From CAZFUY01 sp964522445 (GTDB lineage Bacteria; Pseudomonadota; Gammaproteobacteria; SZUA-229), in NCBI GenBank assembly GCA_964522445.1, contig CAZFUY010000002.1, positions 1 to 64,000 of the forward strand: 64,000 bases of DNA, in the 5' to 3' direction. The position numbers and the translations under genes are program-made. Positions 22,875 through 31,964 of this stretch are shown here, in pieces. Positions within the stretch are counted from its first letter, which is position 1. Each line of letters begins with the position of its first letter. Below the pieces are notes generated by a model. The model was not told where the DNA came from, did no database searches, and saw only the letters and a list, made by a program, of their open reading frames with translations.

Positions 22875-25451
22875 TTACTTTGAATTTTTTACTTTTTTCT
22901 TAGCCTTAGATTTTAGACAATCCAGCTCTTCAAGTGGCACAGAGACATAATAACCCTGCACACGATCTACTCCACAGATTTTTAACAATCTTAAAATCTC
23001 CGGGCTTTCAACATATTCAGCAACAGTATAACGACCTAGTGAATGAGCCACATCATTCATTGCGGTAACTATTGAACGATCTATTGAGCCACGCGCCATA
23101 CCTTTTACAAACTGGCCGTCAATTTTTACAAAATCGACAGGCAGACATTTAAGTTGTGAGAAAGAACAAAAACCAGATCCAAAATCATCAAGAGAAAAAC
23201 GACATCCTAACCATTTCATTTCATCAACAAACTGATTGGCCGATTCAAAATTTGCAATCGCACAGGTTTCTGTTACTTCAAAGATCAATGACTGTGGGTT
23301 TGCACCATGTTTTTCTATAAGTGCTTTAATCTTTGCCAGACTATCATCCGCATTTAAAGTCTGGCCTGATAAATTAATTGAAAAAGAAACATTAGGAGAA
23401 TTTTTTTGCACTTTCGCCAATATTGACAAGGCCTTATTCAATACCCACATATCCACGTCATGCATAAGATTAAAACGTTCAGCCGTAGGAATAAATGCAT
23501 CGGGATAATACAGATCACCATTCTCACCTTTCATTCGCAGCAATAATTCATAATGCAATGCGTTATCGGAATTGCTGCAATGGTTTTCCCATATTGCACC
23601 ATCTTCAGGAGGCAAATTATTAAGATCAATGCTTGTCATATCTAATATAGGCTGATAGTGCAATACAAATTTATTTTTCTTCATAGCATCACGTAAACGC
23701 GATGACCAGCCTAGTTCTGTACCCATGGCATTTTTTTCATCATTATTCTGTTCATAAAGATGAGTCTGATTACGCCCACTTCGTTTTGCAATATGACAGG
23801 CAATATCAGCATTAGCCAGAACATCACCTGAAGTCATATTATCTATATCCATTAATGCAACACCAAAGCTTCCATGCACATTATAATTTTGTCCACTATA
23901 ACCAAAAGTACAGGCTTCTAATGTTGCTCTAAATCCTTCTGCAAGTTGCATTGATAAATCAGCATTTGCATTACGTATAATAACTGCAAATTCATCACCA
24001 CCTAATCGAGCAAGGGTATCTTCATCACGCAATTTATCCGTTAGTAAACGTGAAATTTCTACTAATAATTTATCACCCGCATCATGCCCTGCTGTATCAT
24101 TAATATATTTAAACCGATCCAGATCTATATAGACAAGCGCACTCATAACATCATCACGCTGTACTCGTTTTATTTCTGATTCCAGTTGATCTTCAAAATA
24201 ACGGCGATTACATAATTGCGTAAGATGATCATGTGTTGCCTGCCAGTGCAATTTTTCTTCCAGCATCTTGCGCTCAGAAATATCTCTAAAGGCAATTACC
24301 GAACCTTCCTGCTGACCATATATTGTTAACGGATAAACTGTACATTCAACAGGCACAGGTTTTCCATTACGGTGCTGGAAAACTGTTTCCCAACAACGCA
24401 ACTCTATACCTTTGCCATAGGCACGATATAAGCGATCATGATTTAACACATCTTCATTTAATGAAAAATGAAAAGCATCTTTAGCCTGCTTGCCCATAAT
24501 ATTACTGACATCATCCACACCAATAATATTAAGTGCAGCAGGGTTTACAAATGTCACACAACCTTCATGGTCAACACCATAAACACCTTCACCAACGGAC
24601 TCCAGAATACCAGCAAGGCGTTCACGTTCAGACTCTATAGATTTTTGTATTTCAATAAAGCGGCTCATCGATGCTATACGAGCAAGAAATAGCTCTTCGG
24701 CTTCATTTTTGAACATACATTCCACAGCACCTGCCTGCAGGCAATCTTTAATTACCTCATCCAGATAAGTGCCGGTAATAACCGCTGTTCGGATACTGGA
24801 AGTACGCGGATCATCTCGTAATTTCTGACACAGCACATAGCCATTTTCATCTGGCATAAAATAGTCAATGATAGCAAGATCAAAGGGCTGCTTAATTGCC
24901 AGTTCAAATGCATGCTGTACTGAATTAGCTGCCTCAGTAACATAACCATTACGGTCCAACAATCGCTGGTAATAATGACGAATACTAACTGAATCATCAA
25001 CAAACAACACACGAATGGGATTCTCGCTGCTACCCATTCTTTTAATTGTTTCATGGGTGCTATCTGGCCCAAGTAATTTCTGTAATGTAGCAACAGACTC
25101 CTGATAGTTCTCCCATGGCACTAACGCTGAAAAGCGGCGTTTGCTCATCCAGTTAAGCACTTCCAGGTTTGCATCATGGGAAAGCAATAATACGGGTATT
25201 TCGCTATAGTCAGCATCTTCCAGTAAAGACATTAATTCATTAGTTGGCCCATGATCTTCATAATTTGGCCAACCCACAATAACGCCCTGATAACTATTAC
25301 CAGAATCCTTTAAGCACTCAAGCGCAGCATCGAATGCCTCCAGAGACATTAATTCATATCCCTGCTTCTGCAGAGCCTTAACCAGGATATAACGCAATGT
25401 AGCTGATTCTTCAACCAGAAGAATACGCTGCTTAATTTTTTCCACAAACAT
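22875..25451 (-). CDS. cyclic di-GMP regulator: REC-REC-PAS-GGDEF-EAL
   Basis: An 858-residue signalling protein. The first receiver (about 8-130) is degenerate: GVIVGWPNY has no phosphoacceptor Asp. The second (about 145-265) is complete (LFVDDS, LAIIDYFMPDENG). A PAS domain follows (about 280-395), then a diguanylate cyclase domain with intact LARLGGDEFAVI and a phosphodiesterase domain with ELLLRM, INLSGQ, FEVTET, LDDFGSG, KIDGQFV and VAEYVES. ELL replaces EAL, a common active variant. The architecture suggests a phosphorelay output that makes and/or degrades c-di-GMP. The gene stands alone, with no kinase adjacent. Confidence 0.94.
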   Translation of the reverse strand: MFVEKIKQRILLVEESATLRYILVKALQKQGYELMSLEAFDAALECLKDSGNSYQGVIVGWPNYEDHGPTNELMSLLEDADYSEIPVLLLSHDANLEVLNWMSKRRFSALVPWENYQESVATLQKLLGPDSTHETIKRMGSSENPIRVLFVDDSVSIRHYYQRLLDRNGYVTEAANSVQHAFELAIKQPFDLAIIDYFMPDENGYVLCQKLRDDPRTSSIRTAVITGTYLDEVIKDCLQAGAVECMFKNEAEELFLARIASMSRFIEIQKSIESERERLAGILESVGEGVYGVDHEGCVTFVNPAALNIIGVDDVSNIMGKQAKDAFHFSLNEDVLNHDRLYRAYGKGIELRCWETVFQHRNGKPVPVECTVYPLTIYGQQEGSVIAFRDISERKMLEEKLHWQATHDHLTQLCNRRYFEDQLESEIKRVQRDDVMSALVYIDLDRFKYINDTAGHDAGDKLLVEISRLLTDKLRDEDTLARLGGDEFAVIIRNANADLSMQLAEGFRATLEACTFGYSGQNYNVHGSFGVALMDIDNMTSGDVLANADIACHIAKRSGRNQTHLYEQNNDEKNAMGTELGWSSRLRDAMKKNKFVLHYQPILDMTSIDLNNLPPEDGAIWENHCSNSDNALHYELLLRMKGENGDLYYPDAFIPTAERFNLMHDVDMWVLNKALSILAKVQKNSPNVSFSINLSGQTLNADDSLAKIKALIEKHGANPQSLIFEVTETCAIANFESANQFVDEMKWLGCRFSLDDFGSGFCSFSQLKCLPVDFVKIDGQFVKGMARGSIDRSIVTAMNDVAHSLGRYTVAEYVESPEILRLLKICGVDRVQGYYVSVPLEELDCLKSKAKKKVKNSK

Positions 25452-25563
25452 ATATGTAAGGCCTACCTATATAGAACAGATGATTAACAGTCACTCCCGT
25501 CAGGAAGAGCCATTAACTCATCGTCCTTAAATATATAGTACGCAACCGAGTGAATAACCAGCG

Positions 25564-26499
25564 CTACAACGAAGAATTATTAGAGGCAACCTTGCTTTGA
25601 TGGCGACGAAACCATGCACTGGCAGTCGCTGCAGTCAAAATACACCAGACAGCAAATAAAGCGCCTGGCAATGCCGTTTCTGGAGGAAAATGCTTTAAAG
25701 CCAATGCAACACCCATACCGGCATTTTGCATACCAATTTCAATCATCAAAGTAATGCGATGAAGTGGATCAAAACCATAAAGACGAGCCAGCAGCCAGCC
25801 TGCCACATAGCCCAGGATATTAACCAGTATCACGCCAAACAGGACTAACATAGCCATATCTGCAATTCTTTGCTGATTAGCCGCTACCGCATAACTGCAT
25901 ATAATAACAATAGCCAGTGCAGCAATACCCGGTGCGGCTGCCTGTGCTTTCTGTAAATATCTGCCCAGGTAAGGCTGTATAAATAAACCCAGTGCCAGCG
26001 GCATCAACACGGTCAAAATAATGGTCTTCATTAAGGGTAGAAATTCAACAGGCAAAATAGCCCCACCTAATAATTTAACCAGCGTAGGCGTAATTAAAGG
26101 TGATAAAAATGTGGCCACTGTTGTCAGTGCAACCGAAAAGGCAACCGCGCCACCTGCCAGATAGACAATCACATTACTGGCCATAGCCCCCGGCGCACAG
26201 CCAACAATAATAAATCCCAATGCTATTTCTGGCGAAAACCCAGGGTACTGAGCCACAATAAAAACCAGCACAGGCATTACACTAAACTGCGTTAAAACAC
26301 CCAGACCAATACGCTTAGGATGCTTTAATTCATCTTTTAAATCACTGACATTCAGCACCAGCCCCAGAGCAAACATAGTGGCTGCAAAAAACCATAAAAA
26401 ATAGCCTTTAAAGATCAGAAACAGAGGTGGATAAATATAGGCAAGAACAGCTCCCAAAAGGGTTAATGGGGCTAGTTGATTAGAAATAAATTTAAACAT
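25564..26499 (-). CDS. bile acid:sodium symporter family transporter (BASS)
   Basis: A protein of about 311 residues with nine to ten hydrophobic segments, of the BASS family. Members move organic anions with Na+; substrates in bacteria range from pantothenate-like acids to other carboxylates and cannot be read from sequence. Family features: MFALGLVLNVSDLK, GFIIVGCAPGAMASNVIVYL (the GCAPG motif), and IEIGMQNAGMGVALAL. I choose ATG at 26497-26499; a GTG 15 bases earlier is the alternative. It is a single gene. Confidence 0.92.
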   Translation of the reverse strand: MFKFISNQLAPLTLLGAVLAYIYPPLFLIFKGYFLWFFAATMFALGLVLNVSDLKDELKHPKRIGLGVLTQFSVMPVLVFIVAQYPGFSPEIALGFIIVGCAPGAMASNVIVYLAGGAVAFSVALTTVATFLSPLITPTLVKLLGGAILPVEFLPLMKTIILTVLMPLALGLFIQPYLGRYLQKAQAAAPGIAALAIVIICSYAVAANQQRIADMAMLVLFGVILVNILGYVAGWLLARLYGFDPLHRITLMIEIGMQNAGMGVALALKHFPPETALPGALFAVWCILTAATASAWFRRHQSKVASNNSSL

Positions 26500-26608
26500 A
26501 TATAATAAAACCACCGTTCTTTGTCATCCATAACATCCTAGCATATTGCTTTTCCTGAGCATTATCATTCTATTCATAATACCGTGGCATACAGCTTATC
26601 CTGGGCAT

Positions 26609-26644
26609 AAAAAAGGGCAGGCAACCAAAGTTACCCACCCTTTT
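26609..26644 (-). terminator. Rho-independent terminator after Cys-repeat peptide gene
   Basis: Read on the minus strand, AAAAGGGTGGGTAACTTT pairs with GGTTGCCTGCCCTTTT with small mismatches, ending in a run of six T. It lies 32 bp after the stop at 26676. The other strand also ends in TTTT, so it may serve both directions. Confidence 0.8.
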
Positions 26645-26675
26645 ATATTTTAAAACTTAACTAGGGATACTCTAA

Positions 26676-26957
26676 TTAAGCACCACCACACTTGCTTTCT
26701 GTCTTAGGCTTATCGGTACTGCTTTTGCCATCACCACACTTGCCTTCTTTTTTGGTTTTACTACCGCCACATTTACCTTCAGTTTTAGACTTGCTACCAC
26801 CACATTTACCTTCCGCTGGTTTTGATGACATAGCCACTTGATAATTATTTTGTAAATCATTCATGCCAAAAGGATTTTTAGCAGCATTAACCACACCAGC
26901 AAAAAAAGAAGCCATGAAAGCACTGCCAATAGCTAAAGAAACAATTTTTTTATTCAT
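26676..26957 (-). CDS. secreted Cys-repeat peptide, HvfA-like RiPP precursor candidate
   Basis: A 93-residue exported peptide. ATG at 26955-26957 is preferred because GGAG sits 9 bases upstream; the resulting signal peptide is MNKKIVSLAIGSAFMAS followed by FFAGVVNA. The mature part starts AKNPFGMNDLQ and then carries EGKCGG, EGKCGG, EGKCGD and a terminal ESKCGG, separated by Lys/Ser/Thr spacers. This is the layout of HvfA/bufferin precursors, whose EGKCG cysteines are modified by MNIO (DUF692) enzymes to bind metal. No DUF692 or DUF2063 gene lies in the window, so modification is unproven. It is 103 bp after a DUF302 gene on the same strand. Confidence 0.75.
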   Translation of the reverse strand: MNKKIVSLAIGSAFMASFFAGVVNAAKNPFGMNDLQNNYQVAMSSKPAEGKCGGSKSKTEGKCGGSKTKKEGKCGDGKSSTDKPKTESKCGGA

Positions 26958-27060
26958 TATTAAATTCTCCATAGGGGATTAGTTTTTTCGGCGCATTTCG
27001 CACCCGCATTATTGGACAGTTATATGACTTAAAGTTCATACTAGATATTGATACTTATTA

Positions 27061-27540
27061 TTATTTCCCCTGCATAGATTTTTTAATAGCCGATATCACC
27101 TCATCCTCAATACGCTGCAAAACTTTATGTGCTGGACTATCAGCCGCTATAACTGCTGGTTTTGCAAATAGCGCCGTGGTTTTTCCATCTTTCTCAATTA
27201 AGGTCATTCTTAAAGGACATAGCGCTAATAAACTGGGATCCGCATTGCTCACTGCATTGGCATACCAGCCATTACAAAATACCATACTGCGAATACCATC
27301 CAGCTTATTGCGGTTATAATTCTCTCCCCACTTCTCTGAAAAACGTGCAAGATTACGACCAATATTGGCTTCAAAGACCACATAAAAACCTTCAGATTCC
27401 AGCCCCTTATACACATTGCCATAGACCTGTTCCATTGGCTTATTTACCGTATATTCAAACACATTGGGACTTGCCGCTTCCACAAAACTAAATACCAACA
27501 TAAAACAAAGAAACATCACTTTGTTGATTATTTTCATCAA
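27061..27540 (-). CDS. exported DUF302-like protein
   Basis: A 159-residue protein with a signal peptide of about 22 residues (KVMFLCFMLVFSFVEA) and a DUF302-like domain: FEYTVNKPMEQVYGNVYKGL, then ESEGFYVVFEANIG, then MVFCNGWYANAVSNADPSLL and ALCPLRMTLIEKDG. DUF302 proteins are small ligand- or metal-associated proteins whose function is not settled. It lies upstream of the EGKCGG peptide gene in the same direction, so the pair may form an envelope unit. Two ATG codons in tandem make the start uncertain by one residue. Confidence 0.7.
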   Translation of the reverse strand: MMKIINKVMFLCFMLVFSFVEAASPNVFEYTVNKPMEQVYGNVYKGLESEGFYVVFEANIGRNLARFSEKWGENYNRNKLDGIRSMVFCNGWYANAVSNADPSLLALCPLRMTLIEKDGKTTALFAKPAVIAADSPAHKVLQRIEDEVISAIKKSMQGK

Positions 27541-27613
27541 TTTCTCCTGTAACAGATTAATAAACTGGATAGAATACAGCCTATTCTAAATATCATTTTT
27601 ACGGATTCATACT

Positions 27614-28615
27614 GTGAACAAAACCAGCCCCTATCCTAATTTACGCATGCGCCGTATGCGTCGTAATGAATTCAGCCGACGACTAATGCGCGAAAACATT
27701 CTAACGGCAAATGACTTTATCTATCCCATGTTTATTCTGGAAGGCAAAAATCAAAAACAGGCTGTGCCTTCTATGCCAGGTGTCGAGCGCGTTAGTATCG
27801 ATTTATTGCTTAAAGAAGCAGAGCAGTGTTTACAATTAGGCATTCCAAGCATCGCATTATTCCCTGTTGTGCCACAGGAAAAAAAATCTGATAATGCTGA
27901 AGAAGCCTTTAATCCTGATGGCCTTGCTCAACGTGCCGTTAGAGAGCTAAAAAAACATTTCCCTGAATTAGGTGTAATGACAGATGTAGCTCTTGATCCT
28001 TTCACCAGTCATGGACAGGATGGATTAATTGACGACACAGGCTATGTACTCAATGATGAAACCATTGAAGTTTTAACTAAACAGGCCGTGTCTCATGCCG
28101 AAGCCGGTGCTGATATTGTTGGCCCATCCGATATGATGGATGGCCGCATAGGCGTAATACGCAAAGCACTGGAAGATGCGGGACACATTCACACACTTAT
28201 ACTTGCCTACTCAGCAAAATACGCATCCAGTTTTTATGGCCCATTTCGAGATGCCGTTGGCTCATCCAGTAATCTTTCGGGTGGCAATAAATACAGTTAC
28301 CAGATGGATCCTGCAAATTCTGATGAAGCCATTCGCGAAGTTGAATTAGATTTAGCTGAAGGCGCAGATATGGTAATGATAAAACCCGGCATGCCTTATT
28401 TAGATATCGTACGTCGTATTAAAGATGAATTTGGTGCGCCCACTTATGTTTATCATGTTAGTGGCGAGTACGCCATGTTAAAAGCCGCCGCACAAAATGG
28501 CTGGTTAGATGAAAAAGCCTGTGTACTTGAAACACTATTAAGTTTTAAACGAGCCGGTGCTGATGGAATTTTAACTTATTATGCCAAAGCTGCTGCTGAG
28601 TGGTTGAAGGAATAA
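27614..28615 (+). CDS. hemB: delta-aminolevulinic acid dehydratase (porphobilinogen synthase)
   Basis: A 333-residue enzyme that condenses two 5-aminolevulinates to porphobilinogen. Both active-site lysines are seen, in ILAYSAKYASSFYGPF and MVMIKPGMPYLD (about 256). The metal-binding loop reads DVALDPFTSHGQDG with no cysteines, so this is the Mg-dependent type, not the Cys3 zinc type. The start is GTG at 27614-27616. It is followed by aroE five bases after its stop, giving a two-gene operon. hemN, hemW and hemH lie elsewhere in the window. Confidence 0.97.
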   Translation: MNKTSPYPNLRMRRMRRNEFSRRLMRENILTANDFIYPMFILEGKNQKQAVPSMPGVERVSIDLLLKEAEQCLQLGIPSIALFPVVPQEKKSDNAEEAFNPDGLAQRAVRELKKHFPELGVMTDVALDPFTSHGQDGLIDDTGYVLNDETIEVLTKQAVSHAEAGADIVGPSDMMDGRIGVIRKALEDAGHIHTLILAYSAKYASSFYGPFRDAVGSSSNLSGGNKYSYQMDPANSDEAIREVELDLAEGADMVMIKPGMPYLDIVRRIKDEFGAPTYVYHVSGEYAMLKAAAQNGWLDEKACVLETLLSFKRAGADGILTYYAKAAAEWLKE

Positions 28616-28620
28616 AAGAC

Positions 28621-29454
28621 TTGTCTAAAATTGACAGATACGCAGTAATAGGCAACCCAATTGCCCACAGCAAATCACCCTTAATTCATGCCGAGTTTGC
28701 AAAACAAACTCAACAGGAATTAATTTATACCGCCGAGCTGGTTGAAATTGGAAAAGTAACTGAGTTTGTTACTAAGTTTTATAAAAACAATGGCAAAGGC
28801 CTGAATATTACTGTGCCCTTCAAACAGGATGCCTGGAATATTGCGACTCAACACAGTGAACGGGCTCAGCGCGCAGGCGCTGTTAATACCCTTGTACTAA
28901 AGGGTGAAAATAATTATTTTGGTGAGACTACCGATGGCATTGGCCTGGTTAATGATTTAACAAAAAACCACAAACTATCTTTAGATAAAAAAAACATTTT
29001 AGTGCTTGGTGCAGGCGGCGCAGTACGCGGCGTACTGGAATCTATTTTAGAACAGAAACCAGATCAACTTATTATTGCTAACCGCACTGTTGATAAAGCT
29101 ATTCAGTTAGCCAATGATTTTGCTGATTTAGGATCAATCTCTGGTTGCGGATTTTCTGACTTACAAAATGAAAAATTTGATTTAATTATTAATGGCACTT
29201 CAGCAAGTCTGGCCGGTGATCTTCCGCCTCTTCCTGATAATTTATTAACAGAAAACGCAGCCGTTTATGACATGATGTATGCAGCCGAAGCCACTATTTT
29301 TATGCAATGGGGAAAACAACAGGGTGCAAAACAAATTTTTGATGGACTGGGTATGCTGGTAGAACAGGCTGCTGAATCTTTTAATATCTGGCGTGGGGTT
29401 AGACCATCTACCCGTAATGTAATTACTTTGATCAGGCAATCTTTAATCGCTTAA
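28621..29454 (+). CDS. aroE: shikimate dehydrogenase (NADP+)
   Basis: A 277-residue enzyme that reduces 3-dehydroshikimate to shikimate in aromatic amino acid synthesis. Motifs: YAVIGNPIAHSKSPLIH (shikimate site), NITVPFKQDAW with the catalytic Lys, VLGAGGAVRGVLESIL (NADP fold) and NGTSASLAGDLPPLP. I use TTG at 28621-28623, which follows GAAGGAATAAAAGAC, over an in-frame start inside hemB; the gene begins right after the hemB stop. The gene and hemB are co-directional and probably one transcript. Confidence 0.96.
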   Translation: MSKIDRYAVIGNPIAHSKSPLIHAEFAKQTQQELIYTAELVEIGKVTEFVTKFYKNNGKGLNITVPFKQDAWNIATQHSERAQRAGAVNTLVLKGENNYFGETTDGIGLVNDLTKNHKLSLDKKNILVLGAGGAVRGVLESILEQKPDQLIIANRTVDKAIQLANDFADLGSISGCGFSDLQNEKFDLIINGTSASLAGDLPPLPDNLLTENAAVYDMMYAAEATIFMQWGKQQGAKQIFDGLGMLVEQAAESFNIWRGVRPSTRNVITLIRQSLIA

Positions 29455-29479
29455 TAAATTTAAATCACCCTCATTTAAG

Positions 29480-29550
29480 GTGTCGGAGTCAAAGTTGATT
29501 TCTTTGATACTAAATCTGACATATTAGCATGTCAACTTTGACTCCGACAC
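29480..29550. repeat. perfect 19-bp inverted repeat, bidirectional terminator or REP
   Basis: GTGTCGGAGTCAAAGTTGA (29480-29498) and its exact complement (29532-29550) surround a 33-nt spacer. It lies between converging aroE and the DUF2914 gene. The length and perfection suggest a mobile REP-type palindrome, possibly of the REP-associated transposase kind. It could also act as a terminator for both genes. Confidence 0.65.
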
Positions 29551-29559
29551 TCTGGCAAT

Positions 29560-29949
29560 TTATTCCGCTTTTTTATAAGTAAAACTTTCTGTTGCTAAAA
29601 CATTACCACCTTCATCAACAACAGAAACCTGCCATTCACCTGTCCACGCTGGCATTAGATTTTTACTTGACCATACTCGCCAGCGATTTGCTTTCACAGC
29701 AAATGACACTTCAGCCATAACTTTATCGTTATACTCCCAGCGATGAATCATGGTTAAACCATCCATGCCTGTTATCTCTGTAAAGAAATATATTTTTGAA
29801 CTATCTGTTGTTAACTCTTTAATTTGATCAACAGGTTCTTTCTCTTCAATAGCTGATGTAAATGCTGAACGAGTCACACCATCATCCGCATTAGCTGAAA
29901 ACCCGATCATGAGCAGAACACTTACCAATAATAACTTTAAGTTTCTCAT
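29560..29949 (-). CDS. exported DUF2914 protein
   Basis: A 129-residue protein with a signal peptide of about 20 residues (MRNLKLLLVSVLLMIGFSAN) and a beta-rich DUF2914 domain: VTRSAFTSAIEEKEPVD, IYFFTEITGMDG, RWRVWSSKNLMPAWTGEW and VSVVDEGGNVLATESF. Function unknown; DUF2914 often follows anti-sigma-like or regulatory modules. It is 13 bp downstream of the gamma-carbonic-anhydrase-like gene, probably in its operon with the glutathione reductase gene. Confidence 0.85.
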   Translation of the reverse strand: MRNLKLLLVSVLLMIGFSANADDGVTRSAFTSAIEEKEPVDQIKELTTDSSKIYFFTEITGMDGLTMIHRWEYNDKVMAEVSFAVKANRWRVWSSKNLMPAWTGEWQVSVVDEGGNVLATESFTYKKAE

Positions 29950-29962
29950 TAATTTCGCCTCT

Positions 29963-30502
29963 CTATTTAATATTTAAATAATCATTCTTAAGATTTACAT
30001 AATGCTTAGCTGAATAAGGTAAAAATTCTTTTTCTTTTTCAGTTAATGCACGTACCTTACGTGCCGGCGAACCTAAATATAAATAACCACCTTCAAGTTC
30101 TTTGCCCGGAGATACCACACTACCTGCCCCTACTATAGTTCCTTTTTTAATAACTGCACCATCCAGTACAACAGAACCCATACCAATCAGGCATAAGTCT
30201 TCTACTGTACAGGCATGAAGCACTGCGTTATGTCCAATAGTCACATCACTGCCTATTGTTAAACTAAAACCACCCGGGCTTAATGGGCCATCATGAGTAA
30301 CATGCAAAATACTGCCGTCCTGAATATTTGTTCGCTCACCAATACGAATAGTGTTTACATCACCACGAATCGCAACCATTGGCCACACTGATGAATCTTT
30401 ACCAATTACTACATCACCAATAACACATGCGGCTTCATCAACATAAACTAAATCCATTATTGTTGGCGCAATATTTTTATAAGTTCTAATGTTATTACCC
30501 AT
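29963..30502 (-). CDS. gamma-carbonic anhydrase family protein (YrdA-like)
   Basis: A 179-residue left-handed parallel beta-helix protein of the gamma-class carbonic anhydrase family. Hexapeptide-repeat strands are visible as IGDVVIGKDSSVWPMVAIRG, IRIGERTNIQDG, TIGSDVTIGHNAVLHACTV and IGMGSVVLDG. The metal-ligand His set is present in ILHVTHDGP, IGHNAVLH. Whether this YrdA-type protein hydrates CO2 is uncertain, since many are inactive. It is 16 bp after gor and 13 bp before the DUF2914 gene, in one leftward unit. Confidence 0.93.
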   Translation of the reverse strand: MGNNIRTYKNIAPTIMDLVYVDEAACVIGDVVIGKDSSVWPMVAIRGDVNTIRIGERTNIQDGSILHVTHDGPLSPGGFSLTIGSDVTIGHNAVLHACTVEDLCLIGMGSVVLDGAVIKKGTIVGAGSVVSPGKELEGGYLYLGSPARKVRALTEKEKEFLPYSAKHYVNLKNDYLNIK

Positions 30503-30518
30503 AAAAATTTCCAGTCAT

Positions 30519-31874
30519 TTATCTCATAGTAACCAGTTCTTCAGAACTGGTGGGGTGAATCGCGATAGTATCATCAAAATCTTTTTTGGTTGCACCCATA
30601 CGCATAGCCACCGCAAAACCCTGTAACATTTCATCAGAACCCGGACCAATAATATGGCAGCCAACCACTTTTTCCTGTGGCCCAATACAAACCAGCTTCA
30701 TAGCTGTTTGCACATTATGTTTTGTCATTGAGTTATACATGGCGGTAAACATAGTTTGATATGTTTTAACTGAATTACCGTGTTCATTTCTGGCTTCTTC
30801 TTCAGTCAGACCAACCGTACCAATGGGTGGATGAGAAAATACAACCGTGGGAATTAATTTATAATCGAGATAACGATCTTTCTGGTTATTATATAAGCGA
30901 TCACCCAAACGACGAGCTGCCGCTATCGCAACCGGCGTCAATGGCGCACGCCCGGTAACATCACCTAATGCAAAAATATTATCCACATTAGTTTTCTGAA
31001 ATAAATCGGTTGGAATATATCCCTGATCATCAATTTTAATACCCGCAGCATCCAGCTTCATACCTTCAGTATTAGGTTCACGACCTATCGCCCAGATCAG
31101 CTGGTCAAAACCTTCATTGCGATGACCTTTCTCATCAATTAAAGTCAAGCTGCCATCGTCTTCTTTTTGTACTTCTGCAATTTGAGTGCGCGGAACAATA
31201 TCAATGCCATCATCCAGCATACCTTCTAATAAAGTCTCTCTTAACATGGCATCAAAACTGCGCAGCAAATGTTCTTTGCGCAAATACATACACACATCGG
31301 CTCCCAGACTATTTAAAACACCCGCCAGCTCTACCGCAATATAACCTGAGCCAATAATAGCCACCTGCTTTGGGCATTCTGTTAGTTCAAAAAAACCATC
31401 CGATGTAATACCAAATTCAGCACCCGGAATATTAGGTATCACGGGTTTCGTTCCCGGTGCAACCATAATATGATTAGCACTATATTGAACACCATTAACA
31501 TCAATCGTGTGTTCATCAACAAAAAAAGCAAAACCTTTTATTTCATCAATATTCGAGTCCGCCAGATAATTGTGATACCAGTTATTAATGCCTGAAATAT
31601 AATCTTCACGTTTAGTAACCAGATGCCCCCAGTCAAAGCCTTTATTTTCAACATCAAAACCATAGTCTTTGGCATCTTCAATTGAATGCGCCAGGTTCGC
31701 ACCGAACCACATTATTTTCTTGGGCACGCAGCCTACATTCACGCAGGTGCCACCCATTTTTCCGGATTCAATCACGGCACATTTTGCACCATAAGCCGCA
31801 GCACGCTCTGCCACAGATAAACCACCACTACCACCGCCAATGGCAATCAAATCGTAATCATACTTATTTGTCAT
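30519..31874 (-). CDS. gor: glutathione-disulfide reductase
   Basis: A 451-residue flavoenzyme that reduces oxidised glutathione with NADPH. The FAD fold is DYDLIAIGGGSGGLSVAERA, the redox disulfide is in MGGTCVNVGCVPKK, the NADPH fold is VAIIGSGYIAVELAG, and the C-terminal interface has IAIHPTSSEELVTMR with the catalytic His. Length matches E. coli Gor (450). It starts a leftward run with the YrdA-like and DUF2914 genes, divergent from ubiA. Related dihydrolipoamide-type reductases are less likely given HPTSSEE(L/F)VTMR, the Gor signature. Confidence 0.95.
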   Translation of the reverse strand: MTNKYDYDLIAIGGGSGGLSVAERAAAYGAKCAVIESGKMGGTCVNVGCVPKKIMWFGANLAHSIEDAKDYGFDVENKGFDWGHLVTKREDYISGINNWYHNYLADSNIDEIKGFAFFVDEHTIDVNGVQYSANHIMVAPGTKPVIPNIPGAEFGITSDGFFELTECPKQVAIIGSGYIAVELAGVLNSLGADVCMYLRKEHLLRSFDAMLRETLLEGMLDDGIDIVPRTQIAEVQKEDDGSLTLIDEKGHRNEGFDQLIWAIGREPNTEGMKLDAAGIKIDDQGYIPTDLFQKTNVDNIFALGDVTGRAPLTPVAIAAARRLGDRLYNNQKDRYLDYKLIPTVVFSHPPIGTVGLTEEEARNEHGNSVKTYQTMFTAMYNSMTKHNVQTAMKLVCIGPQEKVVGCHIIGPGSDEMLQGFAVAMRMGATKKDFDDTIAIHPTSSEELVTMR

Positions 31875-31964
31875 AAAAAACCCGAAAAGTTACTGTATTT
31901 TGCTGAAAAGTTATCAGTCAGTTAATATAGCAGCCCTGTATAAATCTGAACACATGATATTTAT

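Noticed and set aside
28600..28620. Start of aroE inside hemB
   Set aside because: The added residues do not belong to the family; TTG at 28621 gives the usual N-terminus right before YAVIGNP.
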